This document shows, piece by piece, positions 55,812-63,874 of a stretch of DNA of 64,000 nucleotides. Both the position numbers and the translations under genes were made by a program. The notes under the pieces were generated by a model, which had not been told where the DNA came from, searched no databases, and saw nothing but the letters and a program-made list of their open reading frames with translations. The first letter of the stretch is position 1. Each line of letters starts with the position of its first letter. The DNA comes from JADLGL01 sp963667605 (GTDB lineage: Bacteria; Pseudomonadota; Alphaproteobacteria; Rhizobiales; Kaistiaceae). Location of the stretch: contig CAXXUZ010000003.1 of NCBI GenBank assembly GCA_963667605.2, forward strand, positions 558,001 to 622,000. The letters are read 5' to 3'.

Positions 55812-56507
55812 TCAGTCTCGCGTGAGAGCAGCCGACTCCGCTGCCATCCGAGTTGCCCAGTCAGCGAGTGCGTCCAGCATATCGGCGAGCGTTTCAGAGT
55901 CGCTGCGCCCGCTTGCCTTGGTCGTGTGGAAGGAGTGATCAGCGCCCTCAAAAAACCTCAGATGCGCTCGTTCGCCCAGCCCATCGCATACCGATTGGAT
56001 CGATTCGGTGTCGGCAAAGCCGTCGCGCGTGCCTTGCAAAAACAGCATCGGCAGTTCGATTTCACCAAGATGAGCCGCCCGCTCTGTCGCGGGCCGTCCT
56101 GGCGGATGCAGCGGAAAACCAAGAAAAACAAGCCCTACCACATCGGGCATATGCAGCTCGGATTCGGCCGTCGACGTCATTCGGCCGCCAAACGATTTGC
56201 CGCCGGCGAAAAGCGGCAAATTCGGCGCAAGTCGATTCGCCAGGGCGACCGCATTGCGGACCGCGAGCGTTGCCCGCTTGGGCGGATCCGGCCGCCGCCG
56301 ACCGACTTCCATATACGGAAATTGATATCGCAAAGTGGCAAGGCCCCGCTGTGCCAGACCCGCCGCCACCGCCGTGAGGAAGCGATGGCGCATACCAGCG
56401 CCCGCGCCATGAGCGAGCACCAGAGCAGCCGAGGCCTCGACGCCATGACGCCACAGCGCCGACACCGGCTCATCATCGATCGCAAAGCTGATTTCGGTCT
56501 CTTTCAT
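55812..56507 (-). CDS. alpha/beta-hydrolase of the dienelactone-hydrolase/KANL3-Tex30 type
   Basis: A 231-aa protein. Opening ALVLAHGAGAGMRHRFL, YQFPYMEVGRRRPDPPKRAT, elbow LFAGGKSFGGRMTS (nucleophile Ser), GLVFLGFPLHPPGRP, Asp in LFLQGTRDGFAD and His in FEGADHSFHTTKASGR. This matches the KANL3/Tex30 hydrolase-like group, whose substrate is unknown. ATG 56507 (MKETEISF) is used although the frame runs on to 56918. Confidence 0.88.
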   Translation of the reverse strand: MKETEISFAIDDEPVSALWRHGVEASAALVLAHGAGAGMRHRFLTAVAAGLAQRGLATLRYQFPYMEVGRRRPDPPKRATLAVRNAVALANRLAPNLPLFAGGKSFGGRMTSTAESELHMPDVVGLVFLGFPLHPPGRPATERAAHLGEIELPMLFLQGTRDGFADTESIQSVCDGLGERAHLRFFEGADHSFHTTKASGRSDSETLADMLDALADWATRMAAESAALTRD

Positions 56508-56836
56508 CGGCCGCCGGCTTGGCTCGGATCGCCCGGCCATACCGTCTTCGTTGTTCCGCGCCGACGCGCGACGGATGGCCCGGAGCGGGGGAAAGCCCCA
56601 CCAGGGGTCGGCGGCTCGGCCTCCCCCCGTCCAGACATCGCTGAACACGCACAACCGAAAGATCAGCTGGCCAGCACTACGCAAATTGATTGCCAAAGCG
56701 GTGCGGCGCCAGATGTAGTGAGCCGAACCGGACGAAGCACATGATGAGGTTTGGCGGATGGTCGGCCAACCAGGATCGCCCTGCAATTTGCAAAAGAAGA
56801 TTCGCGAAATGCAGCAATCGCGAGCGGACTTCACAG
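56508..56836. other. intergenic, nothing recognised
   Basis: About 330 bp between the hydrolase start and the TerB-like stop (both minus strand). Open frames here lack family features. No structure stood out. Confidence 0.4.
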
Positions 56837-57292
56837 CTACTCGCTGTTTCGCCTCGCCACCTGCTTCATCCGCACCCGGTCCCGCGACGACACGCCGAGC
56901 AGCTCGGCGACGCGCCACACCAAATTGTCCTCGAACTCATGGACCTGGCCATCGGCGAAAACCATTTCCCACATCATCTCGACGATGCGGGCACGACCGG
57001 CCTCATCCAGTTTCGATTTCAAAACGCTGGTGAAGCTATAGAGATCAACAGCTTCCCGATCCGCAGCCTGCGCATCGACGATCAGCTTTTCCGTCTCACC
57101 GTGACTGAGCTCAAAACGACTCTGGAGCAATTGAAGCAGCTTGCGCCCCTCATCGATCGACACGCGGCCGTCAATTCCGCTCATGTGAACCAGGAGCGCG
57201 GCCGCGGCCAGGCGCTCATCGGCGACCTCGTCCGCCTCACCATGATCGGACTTTGCGATGTCGTTGAGAAACTTTCGAACCGCTTTCAGCAT
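56837..57292 (-). CDS. TerB-like (tellurite resistance TerB domain) protein
   Basis: A 151-aa all-helical protein. The TerB pattern is ADERLAAAALLVHMSGIDGR, VSIDEGRKLLQLLQSRF, IVEMMWEMVFADGQVHEFED and NLVWRVAELLGVSSRDR, with acidic residues (DGRVS and DGQVH) that probably bind metal. Found in cytosolic proteins of unclear role. A strong intrinsic terminator lies about 16 nt upstream of its start codon on the same strand, which suggests attenuation (see 57308-57339). Confidence 0.85.
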   Translation of the reverse strand: MLKAVRKFLNDIAKSDHGEADEVADERLAAAALLVHMSGIDGRVSIDEGRKLLQLLQSRFELSHGETEKLIVDAQAADREAVDLYSFTSVLKSKLDEAGRARIVEMMWEMVFADGQVHEFEDNLVWRVAELLGVSSRDRVRMKQVARRNSE

Positions 57293-57307
57293 CACCCAGC
57301 CAATATG

Positions 57308-57339
57308 AAAAAAGCCAGCGAAAGTCGCTGGCTTTTTTT
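57308..57339 (-). terminator. bidirectional hairpin terminator immediately upstream of the TerB-like gene
   Basis: GCCAGCGA-AAG-TCGCTGGC, an 8-bp perfect stem, bordered by A6 on one side and T7 on the other, so it works on either strand. On the plus strand no gene ends here. On the minus strand it lies between a possible leader and the TerB-like start. Confidence 0.85.
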
Positions 57340-57344
57340 GAAAA

Positions 57345-57395
57345 TCAAAGCATCGAACCTGACAGCTCGGCGATCATCCGGGCAAAAAAGGCCAT
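57345..57395 (-). CDS. possible 16-aa leader peptide
   Basis: Minus-strand mini-ORF encoding MAFFARMIAELSGSML, ending 6 nt before the terminator stem region. No strong ribosome site. It could be the leader of an attenuator for the TerB-like gene, or chance. Confidence 0.25.
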   Translation of the reverse strand: MAFFARMIAELSGSML

Positions 57396-57709
57396 AGACC
57401 GCACGCTGCAAAGGGCTTTGACGCCTTCAACCGTGAAAAGACTTCAGTGTTCTCCTACATTGCAGCAGGTGCTAGCCGGCGCGTGATCGCAGCCTGGAAC
57501 CGAATCACCTGACGAAACTGTTATCAGATCGGCGAGGCTGTTCAAGAAATAGCAGCCGCCTGTGGACAACCATCGCCAAAGCAGCGGCGGTTGCGGCCGC
57601 GACCCGTTGCCCTCCGGGGCTTGCACCGATCCGGCAGGGGGATCACATAGGAAGATAAATTCTTGTCCGGCGTGATCCGCCGCAAGAATCAATGATTTAG
57701 GAAGTTGGT
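57396..57709. other. intergenic, possible untranslated leader or small RNA
   Basis: About 310 bp between the mini-ORF and the DUF883 gene. No protein frame is convincing. Because a good terminator sits at 57308-57339 on the minus strand, a short RNA transcribed leftward from here is possible. I did not recognise 4.5S, 6S or tmRNA signatures. Confidence 0.35.
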
Positions 57710-58039
57710 ATGGCCACCGCAAAGCCCTCGGCCGATGCAAAGCCCGCGACAGATAAGGCTCACGAACTCAAAGACGAGCTAAATCCGCTGCGGAAAGACC
57801 TTTCCAATCTCATGGATACGGTAAAGGCGATGGGCAAGGATCAGGCGGAATCGGCGGTTCACTCAGCCAAGGAAGCGGTCGATCGCGCTGCCGAAAAGGT
57901 GCGCACGACGACAAGCGAGGCGCGGAAAAAGGGTGAGGTGGCGGCCGAAGAGCTTGAGGCCGTGATCCTGCGGCACCCGTTAACCTCGATCTTTGTCGCC
58001 CTTGGCCTCGGCTATGTCTTTGGCAGGGCCCGGCACTAA
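57710..58039 (+). CDS. DUF883 (ElaB/YqjD-like) membrane-anchored protein
   Basis: A 109-aa protein. A long amphipathic charged helix (LKDELNPLRKDLSNLMDTVK…AVDRAAEKVRTTTSEARKKG) is followed by a C-terminal transmembrane segment (SIFVALGLGYVFGRARH), the plan of ElaB/YgaM/YqjD proteins, which can tether ribosomes or sit at the inner membrane in stationary phase. The stop overlaps the next start by 1 bp. Confidence 0.88.
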   Translation: MATAKPSADAKPATDKAHELKDELNPLRKDLSNLMDTVKAMGKDQAESAVHSAKEAVDRAAEKVRTTTSEARKKGEVAAEELEAVILRHPLTSIFVALGLGYVFGRARH

Positions 58040-58428
58040 TGGATCCGCTTCGCTCAGCCATCAGCCGACTGGCGGGTGATCTCATTCGCGATCGAATGAA
58101 GCGCGGAATGACGGCGTTGAGCCTTTGGACGCTGGCGTTTGTACTCCTTCTGGTGGCGATCGGTTTCGCGATCAGTGGAATCTATGCAGCGATCGAAGCT
58201 CCACTCGGTCCGATCGCAGCCCGATTCATCGTTGCCGCCGGCGTGTTGGTTTTCGCTCTGCTCTTGATCGTATCCGCCAATCGCAGCCTCCGGCGCGGCC
58301 GTAAATCACGCGGTGCAGCGATGGATGGATTCGCCGGCGATCATCCCGACGCCACCAGCGTCGGCAACGTCGCCGCCGCGTTCGCGTTCGGCCTGGTCCA
58401 GGGTTTAATCCGGCGCCGGAAAAGCTGA
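58039..58428 (+). CDS. phage-holin/YqjE-like membrane protein
   Basis: A 129-aa protein with two membrane helices (WTLAFVLLLVAIGFAISGIY and FIVAAGVLVFALLLIVSA) and an Arg-rich loop. Position right after a DUF883 gene, with a TAATG overlap, is the YqjD-YqjE layout. The C-terminus (NVAAAFAFGLVQGLIRRRKS) may be an amphipathic helix. Function unknown; likely an envelope stress accessory protein. Confidence 0.75.
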   Translation: MDPLRSAISRLAGDLIRDRMKRGMTALSLWTLAFVLLLVAIGFAISGIYAAIEAPLGPIAARFIVAAGVLVFALLLIVSANRSLRRGRKSRGAAMDGFAGDHPDATSVGNVAAAFAFGLVQGLIRRRKS

Positions 58429-58531
58429 GCTAAACCGGACTTTCCTTTTCAAGTTTTTTCGGCCACAACAATGACGTCAGGATTGGCTTGCCGTATCGCT
58501 TGCTCGTGGAGCAAATTGGAGCGTCGCCAGG

Positions 58532-59017
58532 ATGCGACTGACTCAACAGACCAGCTACTCGATCCAAGCCTTGATGTATTGCGCGGTCAATCAGGCTGGG
58601 CCAAGCCGAATTCGCGACATCGCTCGATCCTACCAGATTTCGGAGTTGCATCTATTCAAGATAATGCACGTGCTGGTCGAGACGGGCTTGATCGAAACTT
58701 TGCGCGGACGCAATGGCGGCATTCGCCTGGCCCGGCCAGCCGAGTCGATTCGTTTGGGCGAAGTGGTGCGAGCCACCGAGGGTAGCCTCGAGCTTAATGA
58801 CTGCGCGAGCCAGCTCGGCCATGTATGCGCCATCGGTCCCAATTGTGGCCTCGGCAGCGCACTGAACGAATCCCTCAAGGCCCTTTTCACCGTTCTGGAC
58901 AACTATACCATCGCCGACATGGTTGCCGGCACAGTGCCAATGCGTGAGCTGAATCCCAGCTCAAGCGGCGAGCCTGTAGCTGCCGGCTTTGGAGCACGCA
59001 GCCCGAGCCCCGTCTGA
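58532..59017 (+). CDS. Rrf2 family iron-sulfur transcription regulator (RirA/NsrR-like)
   Basis: A 161-aa protein. Winged-helix N-terminus MRLTQQTSYSIQALMYCAVN, recognition region SRIRDIARSYQISELHLFKI and the wing RGRNGGIRLARP. Three cysteines (ELNDCASQ, GHVCAIGPNCGLG) are placed to bind an Fe-S cluster as in RirA, IscR and NsrR. The NNYTI-like NYTIADMV end fits RirA/NsrR. It may sense iron or nitric oxide; which of them cannot be told. Confidence 0.88.
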   Translation: MRLTQQTSYSIQALMYCAVNQAGPSRIRDIARSYQISELHLFKIMHVLVETGLIETLRGRNGGIRLARPAESIRLGEVVRATEGSLELNDCASQLGHVCAIGPNCGLGSALNESLKALFTVLDNYTIADMVAGTVPMRELNPSSSGEPVAAGFGARSPSPV

Positions 59018-59156
59018 TCGGGTGTGCAGGCACTCGCAGCCTGCGGGGTCGCCCCAACGCGCTCCGAGAGTGATTGATTTCGTCTGCACGGGATGCATTG
59101 TTGGCGGGGATCACGATGAGGCGGGGCAGCAACTAGCCAGCTAGGAGAAAAGACTG

Positions 59157-59651
59157 ATGATCAATTCGGTGAAACGACTGCTTCGGGGGCTTGGCTCAGC
59201 TCTGGTGATTGTGATTCTTCCGGTAGGCGCCTTGTCGGTCGCGCCCGCCGCGGCGCAAGAAGCGGTGCCCGGCATACCGGAAGCCTATCCGCTCACGCCC
59301 GAACTCGTCGCCGCCTGGGTCGAAAGCTACCGTCACGTCGAAGAGGTCGGCACCGCCCTCGACGTGCAGTTCGGTATTGCCGAGGGTGCCGATCCCATGG
59401 CCGGGCTCGCAGCCCTCGGCGTGGCGACCGAGGCGATGGCCCAGTTGAACACGGCGGTTGCCCAATATGGCTTCGACGATTTCCAGCAATGGACCAATGT
59501 GATGTTCTCGGTCGTCTTCGCCTATGCGATTCTCGACGTTCCGGCGGAGCAGCGCGCAATGATGTTGCAGATGTTCCAGCAAACACAGGAGAACCTTGAC
59601 GCGGTCGGCGCCAATATCGATGCGGTAAGGAATCTGGTCGAAAATCTCTAG
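59157..59651 (+). CDS. secreted helical protein of unknown function
   Basis: A 164-aa protein with a signal peptide (MINSVKRLLRGLGSALVIVI…APAAAQ) and a mature part that is almost all alpha helix (VAAWVESYRHVEEVGTALDV; QRAMMLQMFQQTQENLDAVG). It has a GGAG Shine-Dalgarno sequence. No catalytic motif seen. It may be a periplasmic chaperone-like or adapter protein; that is conjecture. Confidence 0.75.
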   Translation: MINSVKRLLRGLGSALVIVILPVGALSVAPAAAQEAVPGIPEAYPLTPELVAAWVESYRHVEEVGTALDVQFGIAEGADPMAGLAALGVATEAMAQLNTAVAQYGFDDFQQWTNVMFSVVFAYAILDVPAEQRAMMLQMFQQTQENLDAVGANIDAVRNLVENL

Positions 59652-59699
59652 CGCTCCAACCGGCGGGCCGGGCGCGGCTCGCCGCGCCACCTGGCAAAG

Positions 59700-59966
59700 A
59701 TGCCGAACCCGACGAGGCTAAGCGACCTCCCCAATCTTGGGCCGAAATCTGAGCTGTGGCTGGCCGAGGTCGGCATCACCTCGATTGCCGAACTCCGCGA
59801 GGTCGGTGCTGTTGGGGCCTATCGTAGGCTCAAACACTGGAACCCTCGCCTCATCAGCCTCAACGCGCTCTACGCAATCCACGCCGCGCTGAACGATATG
59901 CACTGGCGCGCCGTCGATCAGGACACAAAGGCTCGCCTCCGGGCGGAGGCTACCGATCCGGCCTAG
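59700..59966 (+). CDS. TfoX/Sxy C-terminal domain protein
   Basis: An 88-aa protein matching the TfoX C-terminal helix-hairpin domain: LSDLPNLGPKSELWLAEVGI, then ELREVGAVGAYRRLK and LNALYAIHAALNDMHW. Stand-alone versions are common in alphaproteobacteria; a DNA-binding role is likely, but competence regulation is not implied. Confidence 0.85.
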   Translation: MPNPTRLSDLPNLGPKSELWLAEVGITSIAELREVGAVGAYRRLKHWNPRLISLNALYAIHAALNDMHWRAVDQDTKARLRAEATDPA

Positions 59967-60208
59967 CCGGCATCATCGGTCGCACCAGGCCGTCGCAACC
60001 GGCCTGAGCTACTCGGTCACCGCGATTGTTGACTTTCAACAGCCGCGCGCGCTACTGACCAGCAGTTCACGTCGAAGCAATTCGCTTGAGCCGCCGACCG
60101 GGGCACGGATCCCGGAGGCCACCGCCCGTCAGCGCGTTGCGCCCGCGGGCGTCGGCGCCTGTTTGCGGCTTAGCTGAATTGTTGGGCGACAGAAGGATCG
60201 CGGACGGC

Positions 60209-61717
60209 ATGTTCGACACACTCTCCAGCCGTATCGGGGCGGTTCTTGACCGCCTCAAAGGACGAGGCGCGCTTTCCGAAGCGGACGTCAATGAGGCGAT
60301 CCGCGAGGTTCGTCGCGCGCTCCTTGAGGCCGATGTCGCGCTCGATGTCGCCCGATCCTTCACCGAGAAGGTGCGCAATCGCGCCCTCGGCCAGGAGGTT
60401 ATCCGCTCGGTCACGCCCGGCCAGATGGTGGTCAAGATCGTCCATGACGAGCTGGTAGAAACTCTCGGCCAGGACCCCGCGCCACTCGATCTCAACGCGC
60501 CGCCGCCGATCGCGATCATGATGGTCGGTCTTCAAGGCTCGGGCAAGACCACGACCACCGCCAAGATTGCTCGCCGGCTTCGCAACCGCGACAAGCGCAA
60601 GGTGCTGATGGCTTCGCTGGACACCAGACGCCCGGCGGCGCAGGAGCAGCTCCGAGTACTCGGCACACAGAACGACATCGGCACCCTGCCGATCGTCCCA
60701 GGCCAGACCCCGGCTCAGATCGCCGAGCGCGCCATCAACGCCGCCCGGCTCGGCGGCTACGACGTCGTTATGCTCGACACAGCCGGTCGCACCCATATCG
60801 ACGAGCCGCTGATGGTCGAAATGGCGGAGATCAAGCGAGCCTCCAAGCCGCATGAAATCCTCCTCGTCGCTGACAGCATGACCGGCCAGGACGCGGTGCA
60901 ATTGGCCAAATCCTTTGACGATCGGGTCGGTATCAGCGGCATCGTTCTCACCCGAGTCGACGGCGATGGTCGCGGCGGCGCGGCACTTTCGATGCGCGCC
61001 GTCACCGGTAAGCCGATCAAATTCATCGGTACCGGCGAAAAGGCCGATGCGCTTGAGGAGTTCCAGCCGGGCCGCATCGCCAATCGCATTCTCGGCATGG
61101 GCGACATCGTCGGCTTGGTCGAGAAGGCGGCGGAAAACATCGACGCCGAGCGGGCGCAACAGATCGCTCGGCGGATGCAAAAGGGCGCCTTCGACCTTAA
61201 CGATCTCTCCGATCAGCTGCAGCAAATGCAAAAGATCGGCGGCATGTCCGGGGTGATGGGTCTTCTCCCCGGCGTCGGCAAAATGAAGAAGCAAATCGAC
61301 GCCGCCGGTATCGACGATTCGATCTTCACGCGGCAGACCGCAATCATCTCGTCGATGACGGCGCGGGAGCGCAAGAAGCCTGAAATCCTCAAAGCAAGTC
61401 GAAAGCGCCGGATCGCCGCCGGTTCGGGCACCAGGGTCGAGGAGATCAACAAGCTCCTCAAAATGCACCGGCAGATGGCTGACATGATGAAATCCGCCGC
61501 CAAGAACAAAGGCATGCTCGGTCGGATGATGGGCGGCCTTGCCGGTGGAATAGGCGGCGGGTTGCCGACCGGCGTCGCTCCCCAATTGGACGAGGAGGCG
61601 CTCGCTCGGCTAACGCGTCCCGGCGGAATTGCTAGCGGCCTCCCCGGCGGCCTTGCCGGCCTCGGCGGCGGCCCGCGGCTGCCCGGCCTCCCGGGCGGGT
61701 CGAACCGAAAGAAATAG
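60209..61717 (+). CDS. ffh: signal recognition particle protein Ffh
   Basis: The SRP GTPase. N domain begins MFDTLSSRIGAVLDRLKGRG. The G domain has GLQGSGKTTTTAKIARRL (P-loop), DTRRPAAQEQLRVL, VMLDTAGRTHIDEPL and VLTRVDGDGRGGAALS. The M domain starts near residue 320 (PEILKASRKRRIAAGSGTRV) and ends in a Met/Gly-rich tail. 502 aa. The start at 60209 matches the family. It heads the ffh-rpsP-rimM-trmD series. Confidence 0.95.
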   Translation: MFDTLSSRIGAVLDRLKGRGALSEADVNEAIREVRRALLEADVALDVARSFTEKVRNRALGQEVIRSVTPGQMVVKIVHDELVETLGQDPAPLDLNAPPPIAIMMVGLQGSGKTTTTAKIARRLRNRDKRKVLMASLDTRRPAAQEQLRVLGTQNDIGTLPIVPGQTPAQIAERAINAARLGGYDVVMLDTAGRTHIDEPLMVEMAEIKRASKPHEILLVADSMTGQDAVQLAKSFDDRVGISGIVLTRVDGDGRGGAALSMRAVTGKPIKFIGTGEKADALEEFQPGRIANRILGMGDIVGLVEKAAENIDAERAQQIARRMQKGAFDLNDLSDQLQQMQKIGGMSGVMGLLPGVGKMKKQIDAAGIDDSIFTRQTAIISSMTARERKKPEILKASRKRRIAAGSGTRVEEINKLLKMHRQMADMMKSAAKNKGMLGRMMGGLAGGIGGGLPTGVAPQLDEEALARLTRPGGIASGLPGGLAGLGGGPRLPGLPGGSNRKK

Positions 61718-61747
61718 CCAACAAGAACGTATTGAGGAACTGATCTG

Positions 61748-62614
61748 ATGCCACTGAAAATCCGGCTCGCCCGCGCCGGCGCCAAGAAGCGGCCATTTTA
61801 CCGTATTGTCGTCGCCGACAGCCGTGCCCCGCGCGATGGTCGCTTCATAGAAAAGCTCGGCACTTACAATCCGCTGCTGCCGAGAGATTCCACCGAGCGG
61901 GTGACGATCAACGCTGATCGGGTCAATCACTGGCTCGGTGTCGGTGCTCAACCGACCGATCGCGTGCTGCGCTTCCTTGACGCCGCCGGCATCCGCGAAC
62001 GTCAGGCCCGGTCCAATCCGAAGAAGGCGGAACCGGGCAAGAAGGCACAGGAGCGAGCCAAGGAACGCGAAGAAGCAGCTGCTGCGCCTAAACCTGAGCC
62101 TGAGGAGGCGCCATCGCCAGAGGCCGCTGAAGCCGAGGCCTCCGCCGAGACCGCCACCGAAGAAGCCACGAAAGAGCCTGCTCAGTCTGAGGCGTCTCCG
62201 GCGGAGCCTGCCGTTGCCGCCGAAGAACCCGCTGCACCCGAAGAGCCTGCTCCGGCCGAGGCGTCCCCCGAAATGCCTGCCGCCGAAGCCGAGGAGCCAG
62301 AGGCCTCCGCCGAGACCGCCACCGAAGAGAACGCGACTGCAGAAGAACCTGCTCCGGCCGAGGTGCCTGCCGCCGAAGTCGAGGAGCCAGAGGCCTCCGC
62401 CGAGACCGCCACCGAAGAAGCCACTGAAGATCCTGCCCAGTCTGAAGCGTCCCCCGCGGAGCCTGCCGTTGCCGCCGAAGAACCCGCTGCACCCGAAGAG
62501 CCGGCTCCGGCTGAGGCTCGGGCCGAGGAGCCCGTTGACGAGGCCGAGCCCAAAGAGCCGGCAGCCACCGATGAGAGCGCCGAGGAAGCCGGTGAGGAGT
62601 CCAAGGCAGGCTGA
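61748..62614 (+). CDS. rpsP: 30S ribosomal protein S16 with very long acidic C-terminal tail
   Basis: Residues 1-85 are a normal S16 (MPLKIRLARAGAKKRPFYRI…WLGVGAQPTDRVLRFLDAAG). The remaining roughly 200 residues are low-complexity Glu/Ala/Pro sequence with internal repeats (PAEPAVAAEEPAAPEEPAPA occurs twice). Typical S16 is 80-165 aa. The tail should be disordered and strongly negative on the ribosome surface. The last 8 codons overlap rimM. Confidence 0.95.
   Translation: MPLKIRLARAGAKKRPFYRIVVADSRAPRDGRFIEKLGTYNPLLPRDSTERVTINADRVNHWLGVGAQPTDRVLRFLDAAGIRERQARSNPKKAEPGKKAQERAKEREEAAAAPKPEPEEAPSPEAAEAEASAETATEEATKEPAQSEASPAEPAVAAEEPAAPEEPAPAEASPEMPAAEAEEPEASAETATEENATAEEPAPAEVPAAEVEEPEASAETATEEATEDPAQSEASPAEPAVAAEEPAAPEEPAPAEARAEEPVDEAEPKEPAATDESAEEAGEESKAG
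62135..62260 (+). repeat. 126-bp in-frame tandem-type repeat in rpsP, unit 1
   Basis: Closely matches 62390-62515 (255 bp apart). A third, partial unit starts near 62308. The repeat keeps the reading frame, so the tail length can change by recombination without frame loss. Confidence 0.8.
62390..62515 (+). repeat. 126-bp in-frame repeat in rpsP, unit 2
   Basis: Second copy of the unit at 62135-62260, with a few silent or conservative changes. Confidence 0.8.
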
Positions 62615-63170
62615 CAACCGATCCGACGAGTCGGGGTCTGACCGGGTCGTTCTGGCTCGCTTCGGCGCCGCCCATGGCGTGCGCGGCGAAATCCGCCTAA
62701 AAAGCTTCACCGAGCGACCAAAGGCGGCGCTCAATTACGGTCCGCTGCAAAGTCCGGACGGCCGGCAGTTTGAGTTGACCGCGGCCCGACAAGCCGCCGG
62801 CAAGGCGACTGACATGCTGGTGGTGCAGGTCGCGGGAGTAAACGATCGTGTTTCCGCCGAGGCACTCAATGGCGTCGAACTCGCAGTGCTGCGTCGCCTG
62901 CTTCCCGAAACCGAAGCCGATGATTTCTACCATGCCGATCTCATCGGCCTTGCCGCCGAGACAGATGCGGGCGAGGCATTGGGCACGATCACTGCCATCC
63001 ACAATCACGGCGCCGGCGATCTGCTCGAAATCGGCGGTGCGGGTCGCCAGCCCGTGCTTGTGCCGTTCACTCGGCAAATGGTCCCGATCGTCGATATCCC
63101 CGCCGGCCGGATCGTCGTCGACCCCCCCCTCGCTCTGTACGAGACTGAGAATCATGAGGAGCCGGACTGA
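62592..63170 (+). CDS. rimM: ribosome maturation factor RimM
   Basis: Binds S19 and helps assemble the 30S head. N-terminal beta-barrel RVVLARFGAAHGVRGEIRLK; PRC-barrel C-terminal part FYHADLIGLAAETDAGEALG…VLVPFTRQMVPIVDIPAGRI. Start GTG 62592 lies inside the rpsP end (23-bp overlap); no ATG in this frame is closer to the family start. 192 aa. Confidence 0.92.
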   Translation: MRSPRQADNRSDESGSDRVVLARFGAAHGVRGEIRLKSFTERPKAALNYGPLQSPDGRQFELTAARQAAGKATDMLVVQVAGVNDRVSAEALNGVELAVLRRLLPETEADDFYHADLIGLAAETDAGEALGTITAIHNHGAGDLLEIGGAGRQPVLVPFTRQMVPIVDIPAGRIVVDPPLALYETENHEEPD

Positions 63171-63172
63171 GC

Positions 63173-63874
63173 ATGGAACATTTGGGGCATGGCTGGGCGG
63201 CGACGGTGCTGACGCTGTTCCCCGAGATGTTTCCAGGCCCTCTCGGGGTCAGCCTCGCCGGTAGGGCTCTGGCGGACGGGATCTGGTCGCTTGATGTCAG
63301 GAACGTCCGCGATCACGCCATCAACAAGCACCGATCTGTCGACGACACTCCGGCCGGCGGCGGCCCAGGAATGGTGCTGCGCGTCGACATCCTCGCCGCC
63401 GCGATCGATGCGGCCAGCCCACCGGACGATATCCGGCCACGCTGGCTGATGAGCCCGCGCGGAATCCCCTTCGACCAGAAGATGGCGCAAGAACTGGCGG
63501 AAGGCCCGGGGGTTATGCTGATCGCCGGCCGCTTCGAGGGGATCGACCAACGGGTGATCGAAGCTCGGGATCTCGTCGAAATATCGATCGGCGACTATGT
63601 TCTGTCGGGCGGCGAAATCGCCGCCATGGTCGCAATCGATGCCGCCGTTCGGTTGTTGCCTGGCGTCATGGGCAATGTCGAATCGGTAGAATCAGAAAGC
63701 TTTCGCGACAATCTTCTCGAATATCCGCACTACACCAGACCGCAAATCTTCGAGGACCACTCCATCCCGGAGGTGCTTCTGTCCGGCAATCACGATGAGA
63801 TCGCGAAATGGCGGCGGGCGGAAGCCGAGGAATTGACCCGCTCGCGCCGCCCCGACCTTGCAAGGAAGAAATAG
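63173..63874 (+). CDS. trmD: tRNA (guanine-37-N1)-methyltransferase TrmD
   Basis: SPOUT-class methylase. Motifs are LTLFPEMFPGPLG, VRDHAINKHRSVDDTPAGGG, LIAGRFEGIDQRVIEA (trefoil knot, SAM site), SIGDYVLSGGEIAAMV and LEYPHYTRP with catalytic Asp region. 233 aa, ATG 2 bp after the rimM stop. rplS would be expected next but lies beyond the window. Confidence 0.95.
   Translation: MEHLGHGWAATVLTLFPEMFPGPLGVSLAGRALADGIWSLDVRNVRDHAINKHRSVDDTPAGGGPGMVLRVDILAAAIDAASPPDDIRPRWLMSPRGIPFDQKMAQELAEGPGVMLIAGRFEGIDQRVIEARDLVEISIGDYVLSGGEIAAMVAIDAAVRLLPGVMGNVESVESESFRDNLLEYPHYTRPQIFEDHSIPEVLLSGNHDEIAKWRRAEAEELTRSRRPDLARKK

Noticed and set aside
57340..57709. 4.5S, 6S or tmRNA gene in the long gap before the DUF883 gene
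   Set aside because: None of the conserved loops or tag-coding sequences could be recognised. Only the terminator supports an RNA.
60170..61585. 471-codon minus-strand frame opposite ffh
   Set aside because: The ffh protein is unmistakable. The antisense text is His/Asp/Arg-rich shadow sequence.
62135..62515. Repeats in rpsP as a CRISPR or other array
   Set aside because: Units are in frame, 126 bp long, coding, and separated by coding sequence. There is no spacer structure. No CRISPR array was seen anywhere in the window.
61938..63170. 410-codon frame combining an Arg/Pro-rich stretch with RimM
   Set aside because: The first two thirds are the rpsP tail read in another frame. RimM itself starts at GTG 62592.
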